In this document: piece after piece, positions 21,522-33,423 of the stretch
Layout: each line of letters starts with the position of its first letter
Numbering within the stretch: the first letter of the stretch is position 1
DNA from: Cymodocea nodosa
Taxonomy: Eukaryota > Streptophyta > Magnoliopsida > Alismatales > Cymodoceaceae
Length of the DNA stretch: 64,000 nucleotides
Assembly: GCA_036874045.1 (NCBI GenBank)
Contig: CM072341.1
Coordinates: 9,188,501 to 9,252,500, forward strand
Direction: 5' to 3'
Position numbers and translations under genes: made by a program
Notes under the pieces: generated by a model
Seen by the model: the letters and a program-made list of their open reading frames with translations, nothing else
Told to the model about the DNA's origin: nothing
Databases searched by the model: none

Positions 21522-23251
21522 TTACCGATCCCTCCTAAGTATATCACTTATAGCATTACATATTTTATCTCCTAGATGCCTAATATCATTTCTGATATTG
21601 TTAAGCACTACATCTAAGTCAGTAGGTAGCTAGGGTTGCTATTTTGCTAGAATTGAATAACTTTGTTGTTGTGGTTGTATATGTTCTGTACAGTCAGGTT
21701 GTTGTTGTTGTTGTCGTTGAGTTTTATGCATTGCCTAGTATTTTTGCAAATCTTTTATACTAAATGCTCTCATGCCTTTAGTTTTAAAGGGCTAGTTGGA
21801 TAAATTCAATTGGCTTGCAAGGATTCCACATACAGAATCACCATAAAATAACTTTGAACTCATATGTTGTAGTTGAGAAGGAAAAATATCAAACCAATTG
21901 ATTTGAATTCTATTCATCAGGCCATAAGTTGCATATAAATAACTTCTGCTGACTTCCATATTGTGTCCAACTCTCTGAAATAAATTGGCATGCAATATAT
22001 TTGCAATAAACCTTGCCTCTGCATTCAAATTTTCCATTAATCTCATTTCAGAATATACATTTGGAATTTTTCATAAAGACTGAATGTTCCCTTCCAATTG
22101 TCTAATCATGTCAAATCTGTTTGTAACAACACCTTCATTCTTTAATCCCAAAACTTCAAAAATTAATTCAAGAGACAATATAAACTCCTGTTGATTTATT
22201 TGAGTTTTCAAAAAATTTTCATTCTTGACCAGATTGCTATAGAAAGCTGCAATAAGCTCTATGTATTGCTTCCATTTCGTTCCAACTGGCAAGAATTGAA
22301 TGAGTCCTTGATACTCAAATAGATCTCTTATTTCCATCAAATTTCTGAATTTATTGGTTGAGCATGCATAATTTGACATGTAATCAGATTATTATATTTC
22401 TACAATGCTTCTTCAGATCTAAAATGAATTGAATTTCCTTGAATATTTATTATTCTGTACAAAGAAGTTGCTACCTGAAGCTGTGATTCTGAATTTATTT
22501 CATCTTCAAGAATCTCTTCTGCAAAATGAATGTCATTGTGTTCCTCTATCAAAATATTATCTTGAAGTTGGTCAGGTAAGCTTGATTCTTCAACTTCAAC
22601 AATGTTAGGAATATTTTCAATATGCTCTACATTCATTGGTTCAATCTCTATAGAACGATCAAAGTTCAATGTTTCCATAAATTCTACAACTAGTGTATCT
22701 GTGTGTAATTATTCATTTTGTTCAATAGATATTTCCATTAATACATGCTGTGAATTCTCAAACTCTAGTTCTATAGATTCTGAAGAAGGCTGGTTAATGT
22801 TTAGCTATTCTAGAGTCTTAACTTTTTTAATATCTGATACTCCAGACAATTCATCCTTTGAACTAGTTACTACCTCAACATTGTCAATTATATCTGCAAT
22901 AACTTGTTCAATGTCAAGTGCTTAATGCTCTGATTTTTCAATTTCTGCATCATCAAGACTTGTACTAATAGAAAAACTTGAGCTCATATTTGACTTGTAT
23001 TTCTTCTCAAGCTTTCTAGTAAGGGAAAATAAAGTCTCATTATCATCATCAGTTTCAATATGCTCGGAATTGATGAGTTCATTAGATGCACAATAAGGTA
23101 CAATGTCTAGACATACATTGTCCTTTGGAAATAAATTTTCATCTGATTTTCCTTTTTCAATAGACTTTGTCTTTGAAGACATAATTTTTCTAACTTTCCT
23201 TCTACTATAAAATTTTTGTTTCTCCACTTTAAGTATTGCTGTTTTCTTTTC
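21522..23251 (-). pseudogene. Accessory protein, copia B3 (N-terminus cut by LTR B4)
   Basis: Same family as 7186-9447. Readable blocks: coiled region from 23227 (RRKVRKIMSSKTKSIEKGKS), acidic domain (22400-22920), globular domain with FEYQGLIQFL, AAFYSNL, LGLKNEG and NILHANLFQRVGH, Gln-rich region and coiled tail ending at 21522. Stops or frame changes near 22920, 22679, 22380 and 21790 break it. The first ~250 residues are missing because LTR B4 was inserted at 23252. Role unknown. Confidence 0.8.
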
Positions 23252-25075
23252 TGTAGGATCATATGGCTACACAAGAGGGGGGCTGAATTGTGTTTTTCAA
23301 TATTTTTTGAAATATAATTGAAACTTTAAAACTCAAAAACAAGTCGAGACATTATTTTCATAAAATCATTTTTTATTCAAGGTTTCAATTACAATATACA
23401 ATTGAATTCTCCTTAGAAACTGTAGATGCAATTATATTTCGATACCATGTTTCATCTATACAATTTCATAACTACAAACAGAGAAAACTAATTTGCGGAA
23501 TTTAAAACATTTCTCCCTATTTGAGATCTTTCTTCTTCTTCTTCTTCTTCTTCTTCTTCTTCTTCTTCTTCTTCTTCAACAATTCTTTAGTGACAAATAT
23601 CTTGTCTTTTTATGCTTCACCGAATTTGCTTTCTTCTGATACTTCAAATCTTTAGTGACGAAAATCTTACCTTTTTATGCTTCACTGAATTTTCTTCCAC
23701 CTAAGAGATTTTCCTCGAAGAGTGTTTTTGATCCCTGAAAAGATTTTTCTTTTGGTGTGCAGGGATAGTTTGATCCTAGAAAAGATTTTTGTTTTGTGTG
23801 GAAGGATAGTTTGATCCTTGAAAAGATTTTCGTTTTGTGTGCAAGGATAATTTGATCAACGAGAATTCTATGCCTTTTATACTGTATGTTAACTTGATGC
23901 ATATCCTCCACGTTTAATCACTACCAGTTTTCCACTTCTTCACGTCTTTGCTTTTTCCTTCATCGAAACACACACGTTCTGACCTACGTTTATATTTCAA
24001 ATTTTCTTTAATCATCAATCTTGGATCTCTGAAAAATTTCCTGCAAAATATACTTTCACTTCCAAAAATTTTTCATTAATATAATAAGAAGTCATTACTT
24101 TAAATGTTAACTAAACACGTAACACAAGTAGATATTAACTTAACATTTCTAACTTAACAAGTTCCTCATGTGCTAATTCACGTGACTAATACTGTAGATA
24201 ACTCAACGAACTAAATCCGTGGTATTATGGATAACTCAACGAACCAGCATAACCTTTCTTTTAGAAGGTTAAACGATAACTCACCAAAAACATTTTAAGT
24301 TTCAGATAGTTACGGTAGTAAGTCACCGAAAAACCCTTTTTCTCATAAAACTAGTGAGACACGTGTCAAGACCTAAAAACATGACTTAAGTTACCTTTCG
24401 GATAGTTACAACTGTAACTTTCCGAAAAACTTTAACTCACCGATTTAGCAATAAACAAATATTTTTATAATAAGAATTTTACCACGTGCAAAAATAACAA
24501 TTTAAGTTTATAACGTTAACCTAACGCATTGCCTTAGTGTTCAATACAGCAACTCAACGCATTTAGTTATGTTAACTTAACGAGTTAAACATGTGCACCT
24601 CACGTGATATAATATAACATTCGTAACTTATAATTTCACCATGTGTATAACACTAACTTAACGAGTTTGTCTCTTCTTTTACTCACTAACTTAACGAGTT
24701 CTCACATGACCTATTTTAACCTTTAAGCCTCTAACTTAACGAGTTGTCACGTGATCTCTATACGAACAAAACTCTAACTTAACGAGTTGTCTAAACGTGC
24801 ACTGTACATGATATAGAAGATATAACTTTAAAACATATCATGTTTTCCAATAAAAAAACACACGTTAACTTAATGTTTAGTTACATGAGAAATTAATGCA
24901 ATGAAACGACTAGTTATTTAGCAGTATAATTTCAGATCCAATACAGACAAATATTTATATCAGTAAGCTTTTTCTGTATTAATTAATGATTTTAATTTCC
25001 TTTCACAAGCAATAGTAATTGAGCTAATATGATTATTTCCATTTAGCACACATCATCAAAACAAAATACTCAACA
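23252..25075 (-). repeat. Copia B LTR, copy B4
   Basis: Complete 1824 bp LTR: TGTTGAG at 25075, CCTACA at 23252. It is a 3' LTR (polypurine tract at 25076) inserted in the accessory gene of B3. It has the longest AAG/CTT run of the five copies, the TATA box (about 23875-23881), and the U3 array 24100-24860. Confidence 0.92.
23529..23577. repeat. CTT/AAG microsatellite in LTR B4
   Basis: About 16 perfect CTT units. The matching place in the other family B LTRs has shorter or interrupted runs (5199-5232, 15243-15270, 46916-46940), so length is variable between copies. Confidence 0.9.
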
Positions 25076-25569
25076 ATCTCCCCCTTTTTGATGATGACAA
25101 AATCATATTAAATCAATTATGAAATATATTTAACTCAACAAAGCACCTTCGTTGGGTTAACTTTTCATTCAACAAACAAGTTTGTTGACTTAAGTTTACT
25201 TAAGCTTATTTCTATTATTTGTGTAAATATCACCTCTTAGAACTAAAACTCTCAGATGTCATTAATTATATAAGTGTCATTTAGATTATCATTTGTCATA
25301 ACCACTTAAATATTATCTCCCAACTAAAATCATAATCATCTTTTTATAACATTTCTCCCCCTTTTTGTCATTAATCAAAAAGATAAGTAGGAATTGTAAA
25401 AGATAATTAACATTTCTCCCCCTTTTGAATAAAGAGATATATTGACAACAACTCTTTCTGTAAACAATAATAAGAATTGTAAACATTTACAGAAAAATAA
25501 TGTATTATTCAAAGAATCAAACAAGAAATACAAGCGTTAGAATTTGTATTCAGAAACAAACAAAAACAG
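25076..25569 (-). other. Repeated polypurine tracts and spacer of copia B4
   Basis: Three tract-like motifs on the minus strand: AAAAAGGGGGAGAT (25076-25089, adjacent to the LTR), AAAAAGGGGGAGAAATG (near 25352-25368) and AAAAGGGGGAGAAATG (near 25409-25425). Multiple polypurine tracts are a known habit of Sireviruses. No gene is visible in the rest. Confidence 0.8.
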
Positions 25570-26602
25570 TTATCGAGCCCTCCTAAGTATATCACTAATA
25601 GCATTACAAATTTTATCTCCTAGATGCCTAATATCATTTTTGATGTCGTTAAGCACTACATCTAAGTTAAGAGGTAGCTGGGTTTGCTGTTCTGCTTGAA
25701 CTAAATAACTTTGTTGTTGTTGTGGTATATGTTTTGTATAATCAGGTTGTTGTTATTGTTGTTGAGGTTGATGCAAGACTTGGAATTTTTGCAAATCTTT
25801 GACACTAACTACTCTCATGCCTTTAGTTTTAGAGGGCTAGTCGGATAAAATGAATTGTCTTGCAAGGATTCTACATACAGCATCACCATAAAATAACTTT
25901 GAACTCATATGCTGTAGTTGAAAAGTGAAAACATCAAACCAATTGATTTGAATTCTATTCAGCAGGCCATAAGTTGCATATAAACAACTTCTGCTGACTT
26001 CCATATTGTGTCCAACTCGCTGAAATAAATTGGCATGCAATATATTTGCAATAAACATTGCCTCTGCATTCAGATTTTCCATTAATCTCATTTCAGAATA
26101 TACATCTGGAATTTTTGATAAAGACTAAATGTTCCATTCCAGTTGTCTAATCATGTCAAATCTGTTCGTAACAACACCTTCATTCTTTAATCCCAAAACT
26201 TCAAAAATTAATTCAGGAGACAATATAAACTCCTGTTGATTTATTTGAGTTTTCAGAAAATTTCCATTCTTGACTAGATTGCTATAAAAAGATGCAATAA
26301 GCTCTGTGTATTGCTTCCATTTTGTTCCTACTGGCAAGAATTGAATGAGGCCTTGAAACTCAAATAAATCTCTCATTTCCATCAAATTTTTGAACTTTAT
26401 TAGATGAACATGTAGAATTTGACATGTAATCAAATTATTGTATTTCTGCAAAGCTTCCTCAGATCTAAAATGAATTGAATTACCTTGAATATTTATTCTT
26501 GTACATAAATAAGGTGATACCTGAAGCCGTGATTCAGAGTTTAATTCATCTTCAGGAACCTCTTCTTCAAAATGAATGTCATGTTGTTCCTCTTCCAAAA
26601 TA
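25570..26602 (-). pseudogene. Accessory protein, copia B4, C-terminal half
   Basis: Same family as 7186-9447. It begins in the acidic segment (ILEEEQHDIHFEEEVPEDE) at a junction with a gypsy LTR start near 26602. The globular block is open from there through LEWNI at 26125, with FEFQGLIQFL, ASFYSNL and LGLKNEG, then continues after a stop with NILHANLFQRVGH and IQINWFDVF. A Gln-rich stretch and coiled tail end at 25570. Confidence 0.8.
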
Positions 26603-26643
26603 TCATTTAACTGTTAATATTATGCACTTTTTCATTCTAAACA
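26603..26643 (-). repeat. Gypsy LTR stub
   Basis: TGTTTAGAATGAAAAAGTGC at the start equals the first bases of the LTRs at 62710 (plus) and 55716 (minus). It ends after AACAGTTAAATGAT at the copia junction. Confidence 0.8.
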
Positions 26644-26655
26644 CTTCCCCCATAC
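26644..26655 (-). other. Polypurine tract before gypsy LTR stub
   Basis: GTATGGGGGAAG on the minus strand, directly before the LTR start. The upstream words (CCTTAGCAAA..CTAA, plus strand 26670-26690) parallel those beside the tract at 50661. Confidence 0.75.
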
Positions 26656-27733
26656 TTAAATCTTTTAGTTCCTTAGCAAACTAAGATCTAATTAGTTGGT
26701 CATTCTAAAGTGCTAGAATTAATTCTTCACCTAGTTCTTCTTCAAAGTAATAAATTAGATTACTATATAGATTTTCTGTATATTTCAGTAATCTATTTTA
26801 ACTTTGTTTTCTCCTCTTCAACCTGCAAATATACTTAGAATATATGTAAATTACATACAAAATATATCAGCATCACATAGGTGTTAATTATATTATCATT
26901 TGTTCTTCTTTTCAGCATCTATCATCCTGAATTTCCCAATATGATTTCCAGAATAAAGTTCAAGTACATACGAATCAAAACACAATCCAATTCAATATAA
27001 TTAAGACAAGTAGAATAAAGAATTGTATCTCAAATAAACAACTTCAAAAATCTATTCTAGATTCATACTTCAGCAATTTTAGATAATAGAACATATACTC
27101 GATTCAAAAGATAACTGTATTTCACAAAACACTTGTATCTTTTCAAAATAGTATATTCATATTTGTACTTTAAAAGTTAATTTGACAAGCTTGAATCATA
27201 CAAGAGCTTTCTAGTGTACTCATGTATCGAGCTTTCAATCAACAATCCCATATCTGATCAGGATCTTAAGTTGCCAAATTTAAAGAGTCCTTTTTCAGGT
27301 CAACAATCCTTACATACCTATCTACTCAAGTACAAAAGACTCGTGATCAAACAAGTCAATAAACTCTCAAAGTTTCTTCTTCTTTTTTTCAAACAAACAC
27401 CATATATTTATGTATTTCATTAATACAGATGCAATAAAACACAAATCTCATACAGTCCTGCTTCTATTATTTACTGAAAATATGAATCTATGTCAATAAG
27501 CTCATACTTTTTCTGTAGTTTAATAAGCTCTACACACAAATCATTCTACAAGTTTAATCAATCAAATTAAATGTACCCTTGATCATATGTATTTCATTTA
27601 ATCCAAAAATCAACATTTCAGCTCTTTCAAGATTTCAGATAATTACTGAGTTTCAGTTAAGCATTCTGATTTCATTTTAAAATCTTGAAATTGTTAAACT
27701 CATAAAATTCAGCAACAACTTAAGATACTATAT
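26656..27733. other. Non-coding spacer related to copia B spacer
   Basis: Several segments match the copia B spacer in the same orientation, for example CTTGAATCATACAAGAGCTT near 27190 (10340 in B2), TCAACAATCC with TCTGATCAGG near 27240, and CAATAAGCTCATACTTT near 27495. The last part (26656-26800) resembles gypsy 3' tails. I see no gene in it. Confidence 0.7.
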
Positions 27734-28551
27734 CTAGATTTGTATGAATAATAAAATTTGTAGCATCTTATATAAGATTATAAATATAACATTCAAGCAG
27801 TCACATTTCTTAAATCTTGAAGTCAGTGGTTTAGCTAAATCACTCGGTATAGGTAATATTTCTATAAAATCATCATAACTATCTATGCTTACTATGTATA
27901 AATCAGATCTAAATGCAATTGATATATTTGTGACTAGATATATATATCCATCAAGTATGACATGCATGCTGTTAATTAATGATTTCTGTCCTAGATATAT
28001 CATAGTATTTTCAGTCCAAGATCTATTTAGAAAATTATACACACTTAAGCATAAATCTTCATCCCAATTTCTAGTTGGTCTCCAATAATATAATTTTTCA
28101 GGAATGGCCGAATTTTTATCAGAAAATATTAAAGCTGACCCACAATTTTTAGTTGGTACTTCATATCTATTTGGCCTTCCTATATTCCATTTTTCTCTTG
28201 TGATAGGATTTCTAATCAAAATATCGAGTAACAGAATTGCATACCTTGGTTTGGTTCTGTATATAATTAATCATTCATCTATTCCCATAATATGATCTAT
28301 TCCTTTTAATGCATTGGGTGGAATTTCAGCAGTTTCTTTCATATTTAGATATTCATAGCAGATTGAACTACGATGAAATGACTTCCATAAAAATCCATCT
28401 CTAATCTTAGTCATTTTTGTAGCTTGTAGTCAATGAAAATATTTTTCTCTGATACAGTCTTTGATACACAACACAATCTACATAGATCTTTAGTTGATAG
28501 GTTACTTAGTACTTCCTTTAGTGCATCTAGTGGTAATTTCATCAATTCCAT
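27734..28551 (-). pseudogene. F-box protein pseudogene, probably captured by a retroelement
   Basis: The ATG at 28551 opens with MELMKLPLDALKEVLSNLST, then KDLCRLCCVSKTV, a recognisable F-box: in host genes it binds SKP1 in SCF ubiquitin ligases. After 46 codons the frame shifts, and the downstream part reads as an F-box-associated region with IRNPITREKWNIGRP, LYYWRPTRNWDEDLCLSVYN, RSWTENT, ILDGYIYLV and DLYIVSID. A further TGA in IDE.LIIY looks like lost Trp. The C-terminus fades near 27790 into spacer. The total is about 270 codons, shorter than most F-box proteins. No introns are visible. Position between gag and a polypurine tract on the same strand points to transduction. Confidence 0.7.
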
Positions 28552-28845
28552 CTGTTGTGATTCTGTATAACATAAACAAAAATTAACAGAGACAAAATTA
28601 ACATAGCTACTTCACACCCTCGTGGAGTTAGGTCATAACTCAACGGACTAAGTTCGTTGAGTTAAGTAATAACTCTACGATACTACTAACTATAATTCAA
28701 CTTACACTTTTTTCTTTTTATATTTTTATGTTTTTCTGCTTACTATATTGTACATAATTACTTTTGTTATACTGTTTCATTCAACTACCCTCCTAGAGGA
28801 GGTATCAATTTCATTAACAGTTCTGTTGATAGGATTAGGTATTGC
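28552..28845. repeat. Short intergenic stretch with GAGTTA hairpin pair
   Basis: Between gag and the F-box pseudogene. 28621-28645 and 28654-28680 form imperfect inverted repeats of the CGTTGAGTTA/TAACTCNACG type. 28765-28800 is the segment also left as a sliver at 14953-14989. No gene. Confidence 0.65.
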
Positions 28846-30124
28846 TTACATTAGCAATCCTCCAGTAGGTCTAACTTCCATTGATTCTTTCTGTCTAGGG
28901 GGTATATTTCTATTTATATTTTGATTTTGAATTGCAGCATTTCCAAATACAAGATCTAGATGATTGTTTAATTGTTGGATTATCTTTTCTAATTTCTCTA
29001 TTCTAGATCCTTGTTCAATTAAAGCTTCATAACTTATATTTTTATCATTTATATGTTCTCCTCTCTGAAAATTATTGTTTCTCCAAGATAAATTCGAGTG
29101 ATTTCTCCAATTAGGGTTATATGAATTTCCAAAGTTATCTTTCTGGTTTCTAGCATAAATAATATCTAAATCATTAACATTTGCATTCTTTTCTGCTAGC
29201 TTTTGATTTAATGATAACTCTTCTATTTTCTTTGTTAATTCAATTAATTTAAATTCAAGCATAGTGCTTGAATCTATTTCATGCATTCTCCTTGGCAATA
29301 TTCTTTTATCTAAAATAGCTTCAACTAAGTTTTTCCATTGTGCAGTTCTTTTTGTAAAGTTTTCTAAATATGCCCATGCTTCTTCATTACACAGTTTTAA
29401 AAATCCATTCTTACAAGTAGATTCTAATAAAGATTTCGTAGAAACATCTATGCCTTCATAAATTATACATATTAATTGTACTCTACTCATTGCATGATGT
29501 GGACATTGAGTTAGTAAATCTTTAAATCTTTCAAAATATTTTTAGAATGATTCTCCCTATTTTTGGCTACACATTAATATTTCTTTCTTCTTTTTAATCG
29601 TTTGATGTGTTGGATAATATTTTTCTAGAAAAATAGAGCAAAATTCAGTCCATGTAGAAATTGAATCAGGCGATAGAGTATATAACCATCTCTTAGGTGT
29701 CTTTTAAAGCAAAAGGGATATATCTAAGTTTAATAGCATCAATACTTATGTTCGGCATTTTCATCATTTGACAAACTTCATTAAATTCTCCAAGGAAATA
29801 ATAGGCATCCTCTCTTTCTAATCCATGAAAATGTGGCAATTGACTAATATAATTAGATTTCAGTTCAAACCTATCTCCCTCAAAGTTTGGCAATCGAATA
29901 CATGAAGGTTCATCAACTAATTCAGGATACAGAATTTCCCCTAATGGTTTCTCTATTGGAGCAACCATATCTTCGTTCTCTTTTAAAGAAAGGTTAGCTA
30001 CACCCCTAAAGATTTTGTTAAAGTCTAATTCAGAAAATACTTCAATACGTCTCTTTGTTGAAGAATCCTATGTAGGTGTTCTTACTAATCTTTTAATGCT
30101 AGGAGAACGATTCCATGTGCTCAT
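28846..30124 (-). pseudogene. Ty3/gypsy (Athila-like) Gag
   Basis: From ATG 30124 the frame (MSTWNRSPSIKRLVRTPT) meets TAG after 18 codons. The main capsid block (29968-29693) has DEPSCIRLPNFEGDRFELKS and HFHGLEREDAYYFLGEF, hallmark of the Retrotrans_gag family. A frame change at about 29695 and two stops near 29540-29560 follow, then the C-terminal half (29490-28846) with YNPNWRNHSNLSWRNN, typical of Athila-like Gag. No zinc knuckle is visible in this copy. Related to the gag at 52236-53632 but clearly diverged. Confidence 0.85.
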
Positions 30125-31094
30125 AAACTCTTAACATAAAGTAAAATAACAGAAGATTAATTACATACCAGTTTGATACTTTATACTCAATAAATAGTTG
30201 TTGGATGAAGTTGAATCAACTACTTCTCCTTCTAGTTCACCAACGAAGTTCCTTTTCTTTCAAAAGGTGTTGGTAACTCGTAAATAACATTCTGTTCTAT
30301 ATTTATAATGAATGTCCATAAAGCAAATGAATCTCGTTGCAAGAACGTGTCTTGTAACGTGCAATGCGGTTCCTATTTTTATGGGTACGTGTGTCACTTC
30401 TAATTTCAAATTTTAATAATCGCTTGATCTACGAAGTTTCATTCGTGGCTAAAAGAATAACCATTTAGCTTAATCCACGAACTAACCTCGTTGAGTTATA
30501 GTTAACTCAATGGACAAGCTTCAATTATTGTTGCTAACTCCACGGACTAACTTCATTGAGTTATAGATAACTCAACGGAGTGACATTATATTATATTATT
30601 GACCTCGTGGAGTTAAGGTTAACTCAACAAACTTACTTCGTTGATTTAACACTTAGCAACTTCTAAGCTTACTCCTCATATTAACTTCTATATTTTTTTT
30701 TCTCTCTCCTGCATTCTGTTAACTTAAATCAAGTTAAATACATGTCATTAAACTCATTTGAATCTAAACATTCTATAAATATTTAACTTACAGTTCATTT
30801 CATATTATGCAGAATTTATATTTTACTCTGCAGCATACAGATATTTTCAACATTAACTAGTTATCTTGCATTTAATCCTATCATTTATAAAATTTGTAAA
30901 TCTTTTAAACAATTTTGCACATTGTTCAAACAGTTATATAATATTCAAGATAATTCATCTATTACATCATTCTCCAATATGAATACAAAAACATCTGAAA
31001 AACATACATTCATTTATATGAATAATTTTCATTACAATTAGTCAGATATTTTTCATACAAGTATATACAAGTATAAGTAGACGAACAATACAAT
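30125..31094 (-). other. Leader / probable LTR remnant with hairpin repeats and TATA box
   Basis: No coding sequence. Minus-strand TATAAAT at 30301-30307 and three inverted repeats further upstream in transcript order (30488-30513, 30552-30579, 30604-30628) of the CGTTGAGTTA/TAACTCAACG kind. This is the arrangement of U3 and promoter in the other LTRs, so this is probably the 5' LTR and leader of the gag at 28846-30124. I cannot fix its ends; AAACTGGTATG near 30165 could be a decayed primer site. Confidence 0.45.
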
Positions 31095-33331
31095 TTAATC
31101 CTTTCTCCTAAGTTCATCTACATCATTTTGGAGTCTTTCTACTTATTGCTCTAATTGATTAATCCTTTCTACAGCTCTTGTAACTCCTCCAGAAGGTTCA
31201 GCTATCTCTGCAGTCGCATAATTTCTGTACTCTTTCACTGAAATGGTTCTAGATCTTATCCTTTTGGATGTCTATTTAGTGAAATTGATGCAGTCCACCA
31301 TCAGTAGTGGAATTTCGTAAAATAATTTCTTCTTCACTATTCTCAGCTTGGAGATAAAAACTGTAGACCAATTTATTTGAATTCTGTTTACAACTACATA
31401 TGTAGCCCATTTGACAAATTGACTTAGTTCTATATCATGGCCTTGTCATTGGTAAACATTCTTAATCAAAATGTTAGTTATCATGTGTGCTTTACCATTT
31501 AGCTGCTTTAGTTTATTTAATAATGGCACACCAGGATTGATAGCTAAACAATCCTTTATGGTCTGTTCTGTCCACTCGACTGCAGTTGTGCTTTCTAGAA
31601 TTTCCAGTCCTTCATTTTTCAATCCTAAAGTGTTGTGGAGAAGCTCTAGTGTTATCTATACATCAGCTTCCTCCATGTTGGAAATTAACCCTCCTTCTCC
31701 TTCTCCTTCTCCTTCTCTTAAGTTTGCATAAAAGTAGGGCACTAGATTTTCATATACTGCATGCCCTCTTTCTTGAGAAATAAACTGTAGTAGACCTTGG
31801 AACTCAAATAAATCTTTGATTTCTTGCATTCTGTCCTAATTTACTGGTCTACTGTAAATGATATCACAACCCCTTATCTCTTGGTATTTATTATAAGCTT
31901 CCTAACTCCAAAAGTGTACTTCATTTAGAACTGTTGTTTCAGTTAGGTCAGGAATGTGAATTTGTTACTCTAGAGGGGTTTGTTCTTGAACTTCCTCTTC
32001 CATAAGCTGAACTTGAACTTGCTGAAGATGCTCCATAGATTTCGACATTTTTGCTTCTACTTTTGTCTATGGTGGTGAGCTGGCAAGACTCTCCACTCTG
32101 TCTTGAATACTATCCAAAATTTGCTGAAGAGTTCTTTACTCTTTAGTGGAATCTATCGAGTCATCTCTTTCCATATGTAATTGTTCAGCTTCTTGTTCAT
32201 TTTCTTCTTCCTCCTGACTATCAATCTGCAATGTCACTGTTCTTTCTGATTCTGTGGTAGATTGGGATGGAGTTACGGGCAAATCAACTTCTGCCCTAAT
32301 TTCTGTTTCTTCTTCTTGTACAAGTTGCACACTAGTTTCAGCCTATTTTTCTTCTTCTCTTTGCTCTTGCTACTACTACTGCTCCTGCTCCTCTTCAAAA
32401 TTGGATAGCAGGTTTACAAAAATCGGCTCTATAGGCCCTACTGATCTTGGTATTTCAGATTTAATCTCCTCTCGATGTTCAGGCACTATCTCTTTTCCTT
32501 TCCTTCTTCTGATTAATTGTGCCTAGTCTTCCTCTTCTTCTTTTGAGATTAAATCTACAAAAATGGGCTCTGTAGCCTTTGAACCACAGGTACTAGCTCT
32601 TCCTTTTTAACTCTTTCCATAATTACTAGTCTCGAAGGATCAGCTTCATCTCCTTTTGCAGTAGGTCTGGCAGTAGCTTCTTGATGTTGTTCCACTTTGA
32701 TTTTATATTGGGCTTTCAACTTTTCTGCAGCCCTCTTTTTGCACCGTACATCAAACACTAGATGTGTTATAGCTACTACTAATTCTTTTGGTTCTCCTTG
32801 GTCTTTTCCTATTTGAACCAGTTCTTGAAATTCTCTTCTTTCTTCTTCAGTAGAAGGCCCCAAAATTGCTGCTCGTTCTAACGGCCTTGGTGGTGGAACT
32901 GAAGGTCCTAGCTGCTGTTCCTCAAGAATAGGTCTTTCAATAGTCGGCTCATCTTGTTCTTCATTTTCTTTCCTTTGTTGCTCCTAGATTTCCCACTAAG
33001 CTCATCTACCTATACGCGTTTTGAACCAGAGGTGTGACTTACGTTGGATTAGTTCTAGGGAAACTTCGTTATTTGGCTTGATTATTCTCTCTCTGCTTAC
33101 AGCAATTTCCTTAGCAACTTTGATTCTAGTTTCCATTATCTGAGGTATTTGTATACCTAAATCTACTAACACTTTCCTACAATAGAAAATGTCAGATTCT
33201 ACCTTTAGTAGCTCTTTTTCCCTTGTCGTATTCCTGATTTTCTGCCTCGTGTGCCATTCCTCTAAATCTTTGAGAAATTCTAACATGTCAACTGCATTTT
33301 CCCAGAACTCAAGTGTCATATTCCTCATCAT
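31095..33331 (-). pseudogene. Accessory protein in gypsy context
   Basis: Lies downstream of a gypsy integrase on the same strand. ATG at about 33331 opens a helical, charged N-terminus (LEFWENAVDMLEFLKDLEEW), ending at LWFKTRI, then a coiled Lys/Glu region (32555-32863) and an acidic Glu-rich part (32136-32330). The globular domain is readable across 31900-31250: KDLFEFQGLLQF, PYFYANLREGEGEG, LELLHNTLGLKNEG, LNGKAHMITNILIKN, ATYVVVNRIQINW; a coiled tail ends ELRRKD at 31098. These blocks are colinear with the copia B accessory protein. Many stops break it. A GAGAAG hexamer run (about 31691-31720) encodes the Gly-Glu repeat. Confidence 0.72.
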
Positions 33332-33423
33332 GGAGTTACACAATGGAACGAAATCGCTTTGATCTTTACTGTTCTAAGTTCTAAATGATTATGTAGATAA
33401 TGCCCCCCAAACCCTAAGTTTAG

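Larger units (their letters stand above)
26603..30124 (-). mobile_element. Non-autonomous gypsy-type element: gag, F-box insert, spacer, PPT, LTR stub
   Basis: In transcript order: gypsy gag (30124-28846), a short stretch with hairpin repeats, an F-box pseudogene (28551-27734), a spacer related to that of copia B, a polypurine tract (26655-26644) and the first ~40 bases of an LTR starting TGTTTAGAATG (26643). No pol is present between gag and the tract. The LTR stub joins directly to a copia B accessory gene, so the LTR was cut by rearrangement. The upstream boundary is uncertain; 30125-31094 may be its leader and 5' LTR. Confidence 0.55.

Noticed and set aside
31471-31783. Plus-strand ORFs with Ser/Leu repeats
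   Set aside because: Antisense shadow of the gypsy accessory pseudogene; the repeats come from the GAGAAG microsatellite.
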